Shown here in pieces: positions 1-7,374 of a stretch of 12,208 bases of DNA. How positions within the stretch are numbered: position 1 is the stretch's first letter; every line of letters begins with the position of its first letter. The translations under genes were made by a program, and so were the position numbers. A model generated the notes under the pieces. That model saw nothing but the letters and a program-made list of their open reading frames with translations. It ran no database searches and was not told where the DNA came from. This DNA is from Candidatus Omnitrophota bacterium (GTDB lineage Bacteria; Omnitrophota; Gorgyraeia; Tantalellales; Tantalellaceae): the NCBI GenBank assembly GCA_023142805.1, contig JAGLIU010000082.1:1-12208 (forward strand). Direction: 5' to 3'.

Positions 1-64
1 AGATCTCCTTGTTAGAGTCATCGTTCGCTTAACCTACCTTTGAAACTCCCCACATACGCTCACT

Positions 65-116
65 AGAGTCACAGAGTCAATCTCTCTATACCCAACTCCT
101 CTGACTCTCTGACTCT
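65..116. repeat. Imperfect inverted repeat built from AGAGTCA units
   Basis: Two adjacent AGAGTCA units (65-71 and 73-79) face two TGACTCT units (102-108 and 110-116). The arms 65-79 and 102-116 are complementary over 15 bases apart from one central C-C mismatch, with a 22-base loop. A further AGAGTCA copy lies at 14-20. The right arm is also a tandem duplication of CTGACTCT (101-116). The repeat lies beyond the phosphofructokinase terminator in gene-free DNA (1-161). It could be a second transcription-end hairpin, a fragment of a dispersed repeat, or slippage-generated low-complexity DNA. No run of T follows it on the minus strand, so I do not call it a terminator. Confidence 0.5.
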
Positions 117-161
117 TTCTTAACGCACTTCCTCGAACATTGCGTCCTCGGTCTCTCAGGA

Positions 162-220
162 TAAAATAATCACTTATAACTTGCTCTTCTTGCAGTCGCG
201 CAAGTTATGTGATTATTTTA
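162..220 (-). terminator. Long hairpin at the end of the phosphofructokinase gene, probable terminator
   Basis: Bases 162-173 pair perfectly with 209-220 (12 pairs), and 176-184 pair with 200-208 (9 pairs). A two-base bulge (TT, 174-175) interrupts the stem and the loop is 15 bases. On the minus strand the structure begins with the TAA stop codon (218-220) and its second arm ends in an A/T stretch containing TTATTTTA, which can act as the U-rich tract. It ends the left-hand gene block and no gene follows before the window edge. The stem is unusually long and AT-rich for an intrinsic terminator, so it might act in both directions or be a small repeat element. Confidence 0.55.
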
Positions 221-1432
221 CATGTATCTTTCGGGGGAAGATTTCAACTCTTTTAATTTCGGATCAAATTTTTTGGGCTTTCTTCCAAAACACACACCAA
301 GCTGCTCAAACAAGCTTACTTGATCAAGATCAACATGTCTTTGTTCTATCGCGTTCTCCGCGGACATATATCGCACCTCATTACCCTTAACCCCGGATAG
401 TGTAACCCCAACCACACCTTTATTGAGAAGCGTGACCGCGGCCGCACCGACTTCTTTTCCGAAATTCACGTCATACGCGGAACTTCGGCCACACCGAACC
501 AAATGACCCGGAGCGACAAAACGTACCTCAGGAATCTCATATATACCATCCACATACATATGTATCTTCCCCATAAATTCTTTTATTGACGCGTCTGCTT
601 TAAATCTTTCAGTTACTTCCTGACAAACATACTTTCCCGCGCCAGCCAATTTTTTATGCCCAAAAGAGTCCACACCCGCGTTCTCCTCCACAATCTCTTT
701 TCCTGACGCGTCCCTAAGCCCTTCGGCAACAACTATCAAATACGTCCCGGCATACACATCACTAGAAGATATCCTTCGTAACAATTTTGATTTTATCCGT
801 TCATATAAAATATCAAAATCAACAGGAATCTCAGGTATTATAACCGCGTCCGCGTCTGCCGCTATCGCTCCACGAAAAGCGGTATGTCCCGCATATCTAC
901 CAAAAACTTCCATAACAATAACTCTGTTATGCGTACGTCCCGTAGTTTTAAGTTCATCAGCATATACCGCTATCTTGTTTATCGTTGAGTCTCCACCAAC
1001 CGAGTATGTCTGAAGATCCAGATCCATGGTTTTTGGAACATGTACACAAGATATACCATTCTTGCAAAGGTCAACCATAACACTCCCTGAATCATCTCCA
1101 CCACTGATGACTAAAGCATCAAGATTGAACTTCTCCAGCCCCTTTTTAATACGCTCATATTTATTTTCATCTTTAATCTTTTTTATTTTTACTCTGGAAT
1201 GACCGGCTTCTGATCCTGCCATATTCGCGTTTATCAGATCAATCCTTTCCTCTGTCAGTTCCGTTAATTCTTCAAGATCAACAAGATTATAAAGCCCCGC
1301 ATAACCGTTAGGGATCACAAAACACTTTATCCCCATACTGCAAGCCATCCCGGCGGCACCTTTAACAACACCATTTAACCCTCCACAGTCACCACCGCTG
1401 GTTAAAACCGCAATGTTCCTTACTCCCTCCAT
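218..1432 (-). CDS. pfkA: 6-phosphofructokinase, probably pyrophosphate-dependent
   Basis: This cytoplasmic enzyme phosphorylates fructose 6-phosphate to fructose 1,6-bisphosphate in glycolysis. The 404-residue protein opens with the nucleotide/phosphate loop TSGGDCGGLN (11-20). It then has GGDD (111-114), PKTMDLD (133-139) with the catalytic aspartate, MEVFGR (174-179) and GHLVR (309-313), all substrate-binding signatures of the PfkA family. The D after GGD and the K in PKT replace the two glycines of E. coli PfkA (positions 104 and 124). That pair is the established signature of pyrophosphate users. Pyrophosphate dependence is inferred, and ATP use is the alternative. The ATG at 1432 is chosen because AAGGAGG (1439-1445) sits six bases upstream. 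An in-frame GTG at 1474 would add 14 unlikely residues and place that site inside the gene. The 175 bases before it show no clear promoter. Confidence 0.93.
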   Translation of the reverse strand: MEGVRNIAVLTSGGDCGGLNGVVKGAAGMACSMGIKCFVIPNGYAGLYNLVDLEELTELTEERIDLINANMAGSEAGHSRVKIKKIKDENKYERIKKGLEKFNLDALVISGGDDSGSVMVDLCKNGISCVHVPKTMDLDLQTYSVGGDSTINKIAVYADELKTTGRTHNRVIVMEVFGRYAGHTAFRGAIAADADAVIIPEIPVDFDILYERIKSKLLRRISSSDVYAGTYLIVVAEGLRDASGKEIVEENAGVDSFGHKKLAGAGKYVCQEVTERFKADASIKEFMGKIHMYVDGIYEIPEVRFVAPGHLVRCGRSSAYDVNFGKEVGAAAVTLLNKGVVGVTLSGVKGNEVRYMSAENAIEQRHVDLDQVSLFEQLGVCFGRKPKKFDPKLKELKSSPERYM

Positions 1433-1438
1433 TACTTT

Positions 1439-1445
1439 CCTCCTT
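1439..1445 (-). promoter_or_regulatory. Strong Shine-Dalgarno site that decides the phosphofructokinase start
   Basis: The minus strand reads AAGGAGG, a full anti-16S match, followed by a six-base spacer and ATG at 1430-1432. This fixes the start in preference to the in-frame GTG at 1472-1474. Confidence 0.85.
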
Positions 1446-1607
1446 GGTTTATCAGTTTTCGACTTCTGTATCACAAAACATACGACGCACTCCGCCCTGA
1501 CTCAGGTCATGTGCCTCATTGCCGTGTTTTATGTCTTTTAGGACTGACCCTTGACGCAACTTATCACTTTCACCCCGTCACCGGCTGGTCTATCTTCTAT
1601 AACCCGT

Positions 1608-2096
1608 CTAAAAATAACTGTCCGCTGATTTTTTGAACGGAGAATGTCTCGTCAGCATAATTATCCTGAATGTCTCACCGTTGATCGTCATTTTTGTAAC
1701 ATCCTTGTCCCCATCCCTGTAATCTCCCGAGCTTAACATAAACTCAAAGTTATCGCCATTGCGACGTACTGAACTTATACGATACTCTTTAAATTCTAAA
1801 AATTGAAAATCAAATTTCGCATCTTCAAACAAATAATCGGCTTTGCAATCTTCATCCAAAAGTTCATACATTGACCTGTAATCATTTCTTTTCCAGGAAC
1901 TCATGAACATACCTATAACGGACATTCCTTGAGGACAAAGATCATACCCCAAATTCTCTTCTCCCCCGAACGGAATACCGACCATCATGTCATTTCCCGT
2001 ACTGACCCCCGCGGAAAACGTGTATTTAGAGAAACTGACTGTTGATAAAACAATAATAAAAATTACCGCGATTATTTTAGACATTCTATCGTTCAT
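1608..2096 (-). CDS. Small exported protein of unknown function
   Basis: I do not recognise a firm family for this 162-residue protein. Residues 1-29 look like a signal peptide: a charged start (MNDRMSK), a hydrophobic core (IIAVIFIIVLSTV) and a likely signal peptidase I cut after FSA. No lipobox is seen. The mature part has a stretch of about 90 residues (57-150) containing SSWKRNDYRSMYELLDEDCK, then alternating charged and aromatic strands. That pattern recalls small NTF2-like or DUF4878-like secreted domains, but this is only a resemblance. The start at 2096 is supported by GAGGAA, which overlaps the stop codon of the preceding cupin gene (gap of 9 bases). Translation is therefore probably coupled to the cupin. 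An alternative start is the ATG four codons in. It likely acts in the periplasm or outside the membrane. Confidence 0.8.
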   Translation of the reverse strand: MNDRMSKIIAVIFIIVLSTVSFSKYTFSAGVSTGNDMMVGIPFGGEENLGYDLCPQGMSVIGMFMSSWKRNDYRSMYELLDEDCKADYLFEDAKFDFQFLEFKEYRISSVRRNGDNFEFMLSSGDYRDGDKDVTKMTINGETFRIIMLTRHSPFKKSADSYF

Positions 2097-2105
2097 TATT
2101 TTTCC

Positions 2106-2378
2106 TCATCCAAATTTGTAATATTTTTTAATATTTTCTTCTATCTCCCAAACACAGTTAAGCCCCGAAGAAAAGGTAACAAGGTCTCCCACTCCAAATT
2201 CGATAATATCCCCGTCTTCCGCTTTAACTTTTGCTTTACCTTCCAAAATATAACAAACTTCCTTTTCGCTATAAGCCCAATCAAAGGTGGAAACTTCTTT
2301 TTCCCATACGGGCCACGCGTCAACGTTAAGTTTTTTAAGTATATCTTCCGTAGGTTTCTCAACTTTCATTTTAAACAT
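2106..2378 (-). CDS. Small cupin-domain protein (DUF861/EutQ-like)
   Basis: This 90-residue protein is a single small beta-barrel of the Cupin_3 type. The diagnostic core is EVCYILEGKAKV (40-51), followed by DGDIIEFGVGDLVTF (56-69) and a C-terminal CVWEIEENIKKYY stretch. Proteins of this size and pattern are common in bacteria and mostly have no assigned reaction. The usual histidine metal ligands of enzymatic cupins are absent, so a binding or structural role, or a non-metal isomerase-type activity, is more likely than dioxygenase chemistry. The ATG at 2378 is preceded by AAGGAGA with a seven-base spacer, placed just beyond the dtd stop codon. The 15-base gap marks an operon with dtd. A second in-frame ATG at codon 4 has a worse spacing. 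Confidence 0.87.
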   Translation of the reverse strand: MFKMKVEKPTEDILKKLNVDAWPVWEKEVSTFDWAYSEKEVCYILEGKAKVKAEDGDIIEFGVGDLVTFSSGLNCVWEIEENIKKYYKFG

Positions 2379-2393
2379 GTTAAGTCTCCTTTT

Positions 2394-2828
2394 TTAATTC
2401 ATTACAAAGGTAACAGGACCATCATTCACTAAATTTACCTGCATATGCGCTCCAAATCGTCCTTCAGAGACTTTTAGCCCGTTAGCTCTGATCTCATCAT
2501 TGAAAATGCCGATAAGCTCCTCAGCCTCTTTAGGAAGCGCGGCAAGATCAAATCCCGGTCTGTTCCCTTTACTAAGATCCGCCATTAACGTAAATTGTGA
2601 AACGCTAAGCACTTCACCTCCTATTTGAAAAAGATCCAGATTCATTTTGCCGTTGGCATCCTCGAAAATTCGCATCTTTGTTATTTTTATGGCAAGTTTT
2701 TTCGCGTCTTCAGGACTAACATCTTTACCTATGCCCACAAACAACAAAATGCCTCTTCCAATGGCAGAAACAACTTCCCCCCCGACAACAACACTGGCCT
2801 CTTTTACTCTCTGTAAAACTATCTTCAT
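2394..2828 (-). CDS. dtd: D-aminoacyl-tRNA deacylase
   Basis: This cytoplasmic proofreading enzyme hydrolyses D-amino acids (and glycine mischarged on tRNA-Ala) from tRNA. The 144-residue protein has the normal family length. It starts with the typical MKIVLQRVKEASV and contains the two active-site signatures: SQFTL (77-81), and NDGPVT (135-140) with the Gly-cisPro pair at 137-138 that excludes L-amino acids. RPGF (90-93) is also conserved. I see no Shine-Dalgarno sequence before the ATG at 2828, unlike the genes on either side. The 38-base gap to the hydrolase gene upstream carries a 15-base palindrome, so dtd may have its own regulated start. The cupin gene follows 15 bases downstream. Confidence 0.96.
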   Translation of the reverse strand: MKIVLQRVKEASVVVGGEVVSAIGRGILLFVGIGKDVSPEDAKKLAIKITKMRIFEDANGKMNLDLFQIGGEVLSVSQFTLMADLSKGNRPGFDLAALPKEAEELIGIFNDEIRANGLKVSEGRFGAHMQVNLVNDGPVTFVMN

Positions 2829-2859
2829 ATGATATTATGTTTTTGAGATCGACGAACTA

Positions 2860-2874
2860 TATTGTGTCACAATA
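2860..2874. promoter_or_regulatory. 15-base perfect palindrome, candidate operator before dtd
   Basis: TATTGTG and CACAATA flank a single central base, giving a perfect dyad that overlaps the stop codon of the hydrolase gene and lies 31 bases before the dtd start. On the minus strand TTGACT (2885-2890) is followed after 18 bases by CACAAT (2861-2866), a possible weak promoter whose -10 element lies inside the dyad. A repressor site overlapping a promoter is an inference. The spacing does not match the Rex or CRP consensus that the half-sites resemble. Confidence 0.35.
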
Positions 2875-3610
2875 CTACATAATTAGTCAAGCGTCCTATT
2901 CCTTCTATCTCAATTACTATTTCATCACCGGGATTCATAAAACCCACATCAGGAGGAGTTCCCGTTGAAATAACATCCCCCGGTAAAAGCGTCATTATAC
3001 TTGAAATAAATTCTATTAACTTGGGAACATCAAAAATAAGATCTGAAGTTCTTGAATCCTGCTTCAATTCACCATTAAGGTATGACCTTATCGCGACATC
3101 TGACGGATCAAGTTCAGTTTCTATCCATGGCCCTATAGGAGAAAACGTATCAAAAGTTTTGGACCGGGTCCACTGTCCATCTTTTTTCTGAAGATCCCTG
3201 GCAGTCACATCATTTAAACAGGTATATCCCGCGACATGGTCCAGAGCATCCTCTCTGGTAACATGTTTCACAGTATCCTTTATCACAATCGCCAGTTCCG
3301 CTTCATAACCCACACGCCCGGCAGATCCGGGATAAACTATTTTCTCGCCCGGGCCTATAACCGTGGTCGGAGGTTTTATGAAAATAACGGGCTCTAACGG
3401 TATCTCCATATTCAACTCCCTGGCATGCTCCGCATAATTCAACCCTACCAGAACTATCTTTGACGGCTCAACAGGTGCCAGCAATTTTACATCACTTATC
3501 TCTATTTTGGAAGAAATAGCGCTTCGAAAGTTATTATCCGGAATGATACTGTCTTTTTCCAACACCCCGGAAGCTACAACATCTTTATAACAAAACCTTA
3601 CCAGTTTCAT
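2867..3610 (-). CDS. Fumarylacetoacetase-family hydrolase
   Basis: This is a member of the FAH superfamily, metal-dependent enzymes that cleave or hydrate acylpyruvates and 2-keto acids or decarboxylate oxaloacetate. The exact substrate cannot be read from sequence. From the ATG at 3610 the protein has 247 residues. GLNYAEHARE (56-65) carries the conserved active-site histidine. YEAEL (102-106) supplies the two glutamate ligands and LNDVTARDLQ (132-141) the aspartate ligand. STGTPPDVG and NPGDEIVIEIEGIGRL follow near the end, as in most members. An in-frame GTG at 3628 would add six residues, but homologues usually begin at MKLVRF and neither start has a good ribosome site. It lies between the ridA remnant and dtd and probably belongs to the same transcript. 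Confidence 0.9.
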   Translation of the reverse strand: MKLVRFCYKDVVASGVLEKDSIIPDNNFRSAISSKIEISDVKLLAPVEPSKIVLVGLNYAEHARELNMEIPLEPVIFIKPPTTVIGPGEKIVYPGSAGRVGYEAELAIVIKDTVKHVTREDALDHVAGYTCLNDVTARDLQKKDGQWTRSKTFDTFSPIGPWIETELDPSDVAIRSYLNGELKQDSRTSDLIFDVPKLIEFISSIMTLLPGDVISTGTPPDVGFMNPGDEIVIEIEGIGRLTNYVVL

Positions 3611-3751
3611 ATTTATCAACACTCGCACTTATGGATTTTATGGTTGAAATGATCCAAGATCGCCGCCATCTTTTTTCTTTTAAAGTATAAATTTTAACCG
3701 GTGAATAAAACTACAACTATTGGTTTTCGCGCATAACTCGCGCGGCCCGCT

Positions 3752-3859
3752 TTAAAGGAACAAAGACTGGTTTGAACTAGGTATCTGTCCTGATACAAAA
3801 ACAAGATCTCCTGCCTCTCTAGCCGGAGAATATGGTCCGATCGCCTTAAAAGCTGTCAT
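3752..3859 (-). pseudogene. ridA: Truncated ridA (YjgF/UK114 family) remnant
   Basis: This 35-codon frame reads KAIGPYSPAREAG and then GDLVFVSGQIP, which together are the hallmark N-terminal segment of RidA, the imine/enamine deaminase that detoxifies reactive intermediates such as 2-aminoacrylate. After PSSNQS the similarity ends and a TAA follows. Intact RidA is about 125 residues, so roughly the last 90 are missing, and I find no continuation in the other minus-strand frames down to 3629. The missing part includes the arginine that binds the substrate carboxylate, so the fragment should be inactive. A ribosome site (GGGAAGGG, 3866-3873, six-base spacer) still precedes the ATG, and the frame begins 44 bases after rpoD. 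A sequencing or assembly deletion is an alternative to true decay. Confidence 0.7.
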
Positions 3860-3903
3860 TTTCAACCCTTCCCACCGCAAATACAAAGCATCAGGTCTAA
3901 ATA

Positions 3904-5529
3904 TTAAGAAAATTCCATATCAAGAAAATTTTTGAGTTTCTTTGCCCTTATAGGGTGCCGTAATTTCTTCAGCGCTTTCGCTTCTATCTGACGAACCCTT
4001 TCTCTTGTAACATGAAATATCTTCCCCACTTCTTCAAGCGTTCTTGGATATCCGTCCCCTATACCAAATCTCAAGGTAAGTACTTTCTGTTCTCTTTCGG
4101 TAAGGGTCTCCAGCACTTCATCCATCTGTTCTTTCAACATCGCGTATGCCGTAGCGTTAGCCGGAGATACCGAAGATTTATCCTCGATAAAATCACCAAA
4201 ACTCGTGTCTCCTTCATCCCCTATCGGGGTCTCCAAAGAGATCGGATGTTGCGCGATCTTTATTATCCCGCGAACTTTTTCAACCGAAATTTTCATGGTA
4301 GAAGCTATTTCTTCAGGAGTAGGTTCCCTGCCGTTTTCTTGAACAAGAGTCCGCGAGATCCTTACCAGTTTGTTAATGGTCTCTGTCATATGCACGGGAA
4401 TACGTATCGTACGTGACTGATCCGCTATCGACCGTGTTATCGCCTGTCGTATCCACCATGTCGCGTAAGTACTGAACTTGTACCCTCTTTCATATTCAAA
4501 CTTATCAACGGCCTTCATAAGACCCATATTACCTTCCTGTATAAGGTCCAGAAAAGAGAGACCTCGATTTGTATATTTTTTCGCTATACTTACAACAAGA
4601 CGCAAATTCGCGGCAACCAGTTCTTTTTTTGCTTTTATGTATTCCATTTCAATACGATTAAGTTCGTTTGAATCATTAACCGCTTCACTCGCGGGACGTC
4701 CCGTCTTACAAATCAAACTTCTGAGCTTATTCTGAGTTTTCTTAAGCTCTTTCTTCTTGCGTGTATTTTTCAACTTTTCTAGTTTGTTCTTTACGCGCCT
4801 GGCTTCATCCAATACAGGAGCGATATCTTCAGAAACTCTCTCAATAAGCGATATCGTCACCTTTAATTTCCGCATAAGCTTTAACAACGTATCCTGTTTT
4901 TTCGAAAGGCGTATACGTTTTATCAGGTTCTTCCTTCGCTTCCTTATCCCTTCTTGATCCGCACCGGGTTGAATATCCAAAACATCATCCAGGTTATACT
5001 CGTTGTCTATAGCGTCCTCTATCTCATCTATAACTTGTTCACGTCCCAACCTTATGCCGAAGATCATTTCTTTATAATCTTTTTCTTTGCTCTTTATCCT
5101 CATTGCCAGTTCAAGCTCTTCGTTCCTGGTCAATAACGAGATCTGTCCCATCTGCTTAAGATACATCTTAACAGGATCATCTATCTGAACAAATTTACGA
5201 ACACTCACTTTTTTCTGATCCCTCTTAATAGCCAGAGGTATCTTCTCAAGCTCCTCTTCAGATTCAACAACTTTGACATTCGCGGCTTGAATGGTTGCAA
5301 TAACATCGTCAATCTCTTCTGAAGACACAACATCGTCAGGCAAAACATCATTAACCTCATCATAGCTGAGAAAACCTTTATCTTTACCGGTTTTTATCAA
5401 CTTCCTGACGATCGCGGACTTGCTCGCGTTCATTTTAGACAGTTGTTCTTTTTTGGGGTTTTTAACCTTTGTTTTCTTTGTGATAGGTCCACTCTTTTTA
5501 GTTTTTGTCATTTTTCCTGGCATAGTCAC
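3904..5529 (-). CDS. rpoD: RNA polymerase primary sigma factor RpoD (sigma-70)
   Basis: This is the housekeeping sigma factor that directs RNA polymerase to -10/-35 promoters. Of 541 residues, 1-40 are a Lys/Thr-rich tail and about 40-90 form region 1.1, the mark of a primary sigma factor. Region 1.2 (DDPVKMYLKQMG) starts at 118. A charged non-conserved insert spans about 145-295. Region 2 runs from about 305 to 375 (LRLVVSIAKKY, DLIQEGNMGLMKAV, and the -10 reader FSTYATWWIRQAI). Region 3 covers about 385-455. Region 4 covers about 470-535, with the helix-turn-helix TLEEVGKIFHVTRERVRQIE. The GTG at 5529 overlaps the dnaG stop (GTGA). The ATG at 5523 is a real alternative, since the only AAGG is 4 bases from the GTG and 10 from the ATG. 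Confidence 0.97.
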   Translation of the reverse strand: MTMPGKMTKTKKSGPITKKTKVKNPKKEQLSKMNASKSAIVRKLIKTGKDKGFLSYDEVNDVLPDDVVSSEEIDDVIATIQAANVKVVESEEELEKIPLAIKRDQKKVSVRKFVQIDDPVKMYLKQMGQISLLTRNEELELAMRIKSKEKDYKEMIFGIRLGREQVIDEIEDAIDNEYNLDDVLDIQPGADQEGIRKRRKNLIKRIRLSKKQDTLLKLMRKLKVTISLIERVSEDIAPVLDEARRVKNKLEKLKNTRKKKELKKTQNKLRSLICKTGRPASEAVNDSNELNRIEMEYIKAKKELVAANLRLVVSIAKKYTNRGLSFLDLIQEGNMGLMKAVDKFEYERGYKFSTYATWWIRQAITRSIADQSRTIRIPVHMTETINKLVRISRTLVQENGREPTPEEIASTMKISVEKVRGIIKIAQHPISLETPIGDEGDTSFGDFIEDKSSVSPANATAYAMLKEQMDEVLETLTEREQKVLTLRFGIGDGYPRTLEEVGKIFHVTRERVRQIEAKALKKLRHPIRAKKLKNFLDMEFS

Positions 5530-7283
5530 ACAACCTTTTCTTTGTGGATCCTATTCATTTTGAGAAGAATTTCTGTCATTTCCTTATCGTTTTTTTCTGT
5601 CTGAGCCTTTTTAAGCCTTTGAGTCAAAACCTTTATTTCTTCTTCACGGTTTTCTTTACGCACACAAGAAATACAGTCTTTTAAAGCCTTGCCAACATCT
5701 TTCGTTATATCCGCGTTTACCACTGCCTGCAAAACAGCATTTTTCGCGGCTTCATTCCCTTCTAACCGGCTTAACATCTTTCCGGGGCTGATATCTTTAT
5801 GTCCGCCCGCGTAAAAATCCTCCACTAACCGCAAAACAAAGTTTACATTTTTATCCCGAAACTTATCGAACCCTAACTCGGTTCTTATCCTTTCAAACGC
5901 TCTTCTGTCTGTTATTGCCAGACCTAAAAGATGAACTTCGCTTTTTTGATAATTAACTGATCTTTTATCCGTTCCGGATTCATCTTCTTCAGAATGATAA
6001 GAATAATCTTTTTTAACTTTACCCATTTCTTGCCTCAGCGAAGCCTCATGAACTCCTAAGCGTTCCGCGAGAATTTTTATATATTTCGACTGAACTACAG
6101 CATTCTGCGCCCTTGTTATAGTAGGCAGCATCTCATCAGAAATCCCCCCGATATCATCCGCTCCAAGCTTCTTTATCAAAAGATCCAGTTTATAATCAAA
6201 AAGATCCTTGGCATTATTTAAAAAATCGAAGAATTTTTCTTTACCGTTCTTCCTTATAAAACTGTCAGGATCATCCCCTTCGGACAATGTCACTATCCTT
6301 ACCTTCATTCCGTTTTCAATAAGAACGTCCAACCCTCGAAGACTTGCCGCCTCACCCGCCTTATCCGCGTCAAACACCATAACCGCTGTGTCTGTATATT
6401 TTTTAAGCATTGCCGCCTGTCTTGAAGTAAGCGCCGTACCTGACGCCGCGACAATGTTATTAACTCCAAATTGAAAAGGTATGGCAACATCCATATATCC
6501 TTCAGAGATGATCACATACCCCTTTTCGCGTATACCCCTTTTACAAAAATTCAATCCATAAAGAACATTACTTTTCGTATATATTGCCGTCTCAGGTGAA
6601 TTGATATATTTCGGCAACGAATCATCCAGCACTCTACCGCCAAATCCAACCACATTTCCACGCTCATTAAAGATCGGGAACATGATCCTGTTCCTGAACC
6701 TGTCATAATCCCCCCGGCCCTTTTCACTGGATATCGTTAGCCCCGCTTTTTTTAATAACTCCGCGGGAATTTTCTTCTCCACACAGTATTTTTTGAAAGC
6801 CTCCCATTCGTCAGGAGCATACCCGACACTAAACTCTTTTAAAATTTCGTCAGTAAACCCGCGTTTTTTTAAATATGTCAGGCCTTTTTTACCCTTTTCA
6901 CTCTTGAGATAATTGTGATAAAACGCGGCCGCGTGTTTATTAACCAAATAAAGTCTCTCAGTCAACGTCTGTTCCTGCTTTGAAACACGTTTATTCGCGG
7001 GAAGCTCAACTCCTACTTTCCTTGCCGCCATCTCAACCGCTTCAGGAAACGTAATGTTCTCATAATTCATTATAAAACCGAGAGCATTACCACCGGCAGA
7101 ACACCCAAAACAATGATATATCTGTTTTTCCGGACTAACTACGAAAGACGCTGTCTTTTCAGAATGAAACGGACAACTTGCTTTAAAATTTCTCCCCGCT
7201 TTTTTTAGCTGAATATATTCTGAAACTACGTCGACTATGTCAAGCGTATCCAATATCTGATCAATGATCTCCTGTGGTATCAT
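5526..7283 (-). CDS. dnaG: DNA primase DnaG
   Basis: DnaG makes the RNA primers for chromosome replication and works with the DnaB helicase at the fork. The 585-residue length is normal. The N-terminal zinc-binding domain shows C37-P-F-H40 and C58-F-G-C61. The catalytic core follows, with YAPDEW, GRVLDDSLPKYINSPET and the TOPRIM residues E261 (EGYMD, 261-265), D305 and D307 (FDADKAG), then DDPD (337-340). The last 150 or so residues form the helicase-interaction domain and are poorly conserved, as expected. The ATG at 7283 has AGGAA (7290-7294) six bases upstream. It overlaps rpoD, the classical pairing. The 128 bases upstream carry a short palindrome but no convincing promoter. Confidence 0.97.
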   Translation of the reverse strand: MIPQEIIDQILDTLDIVDVVSEYIQLKKAGRNFKASCPFHSEKTASFVVSPEKQIYHCFGCSAGGNALGFIMNYENITFPEAVEMAARKVGVELPANKRVSKQEQTLTERLYLVNKHAAAFYHNYLKSEKGKKGLTYLKKRGFTDEILKEFSVGYAPDEWEAFKKYCVEKKIPAELLKKAGLTISSEKGRGDYDRFRNRIMFPIFNERGNVVGFGGRVLDDSLPKYINSPETAIYTKSNVLYGLNFCKRGIREKGYVIISEGYMDVAIPFQFGVNNIVAASGTALTSRQAAMLKKYTDTAVMVFDADKAGEAASLRGLDVLIENGMKVRIVTLSEGDDPDSFIRKNGKEKFFDFLNNAKDLFDYKLDLLIKKLGADDIGGISDEMLPTITRAQNAVVQSKYIKILAERLGVHEASLRQEMGKVKKDYSYHSEEDESGTDKRSVNYQKSEVHLLGLAITDRRAFERIRTELGFDKFRDKNVNFVLRLVEDFYAGGHKDISPGKMLSRLEGNEAAKNAVLQAVVNADITKDVGKALKDCISCVRKENREEEIKVLTQRLKKAQTEKNDKEMTEILLKMNRIHKEKVV

Positions 7284-7374
7284 AATTCGTTCCTAGCCGT
7301 TCTTCCCTTCGCTTATTATTTTACCCCGCGTACCATAACCGATCCCGCGCGTAACAAATTCCAATAGGATTTCA

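Noticed and set aside
181..390. Plus-strand open frame over the phosphofructokinase 3' end
   Set aside because: It lies antisense to a firmly identified gene and across a hairpin, and it has no family resemblance.
1496..1506. CCTGACTCAGG palindrome upstream of the phosphofructokinase gene
   Set aside because: Five-base arms with a one-base centre occur often by chance and no promoter elements lie at a sensible distance.
2141..2362. Minus-strand frame inside the cupin gene in another reading frame
   Set aside because: The cupin frame has a clear family match and ribosome site; this one is a shadow rich in Lys and Arg.
3616..3669. 17-residue leader peptide ending just before the hydrolase start
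   Set aside because: It has no ribosome site beyond an A-rich stretch, no attenuation-type codon run and no alternative hairpins; a frame this short is expected by chance.
3684..3689. TATACT as a -10 element for the hydrolase gene
   Set aside because: The nearest TTG-type -35 (TTGTAG) is 21 bases away, too far for a standard promoter, and no extended -10 TG is present.
3629..3903. A tRNA gene downstream of rpoD, as in some genomes
   Set aside because: I looked for acceptor and T-arm patterns on both strands and found none; the interval holds the ridA remnant and a short CGCGC/GCGCG hairpin only.
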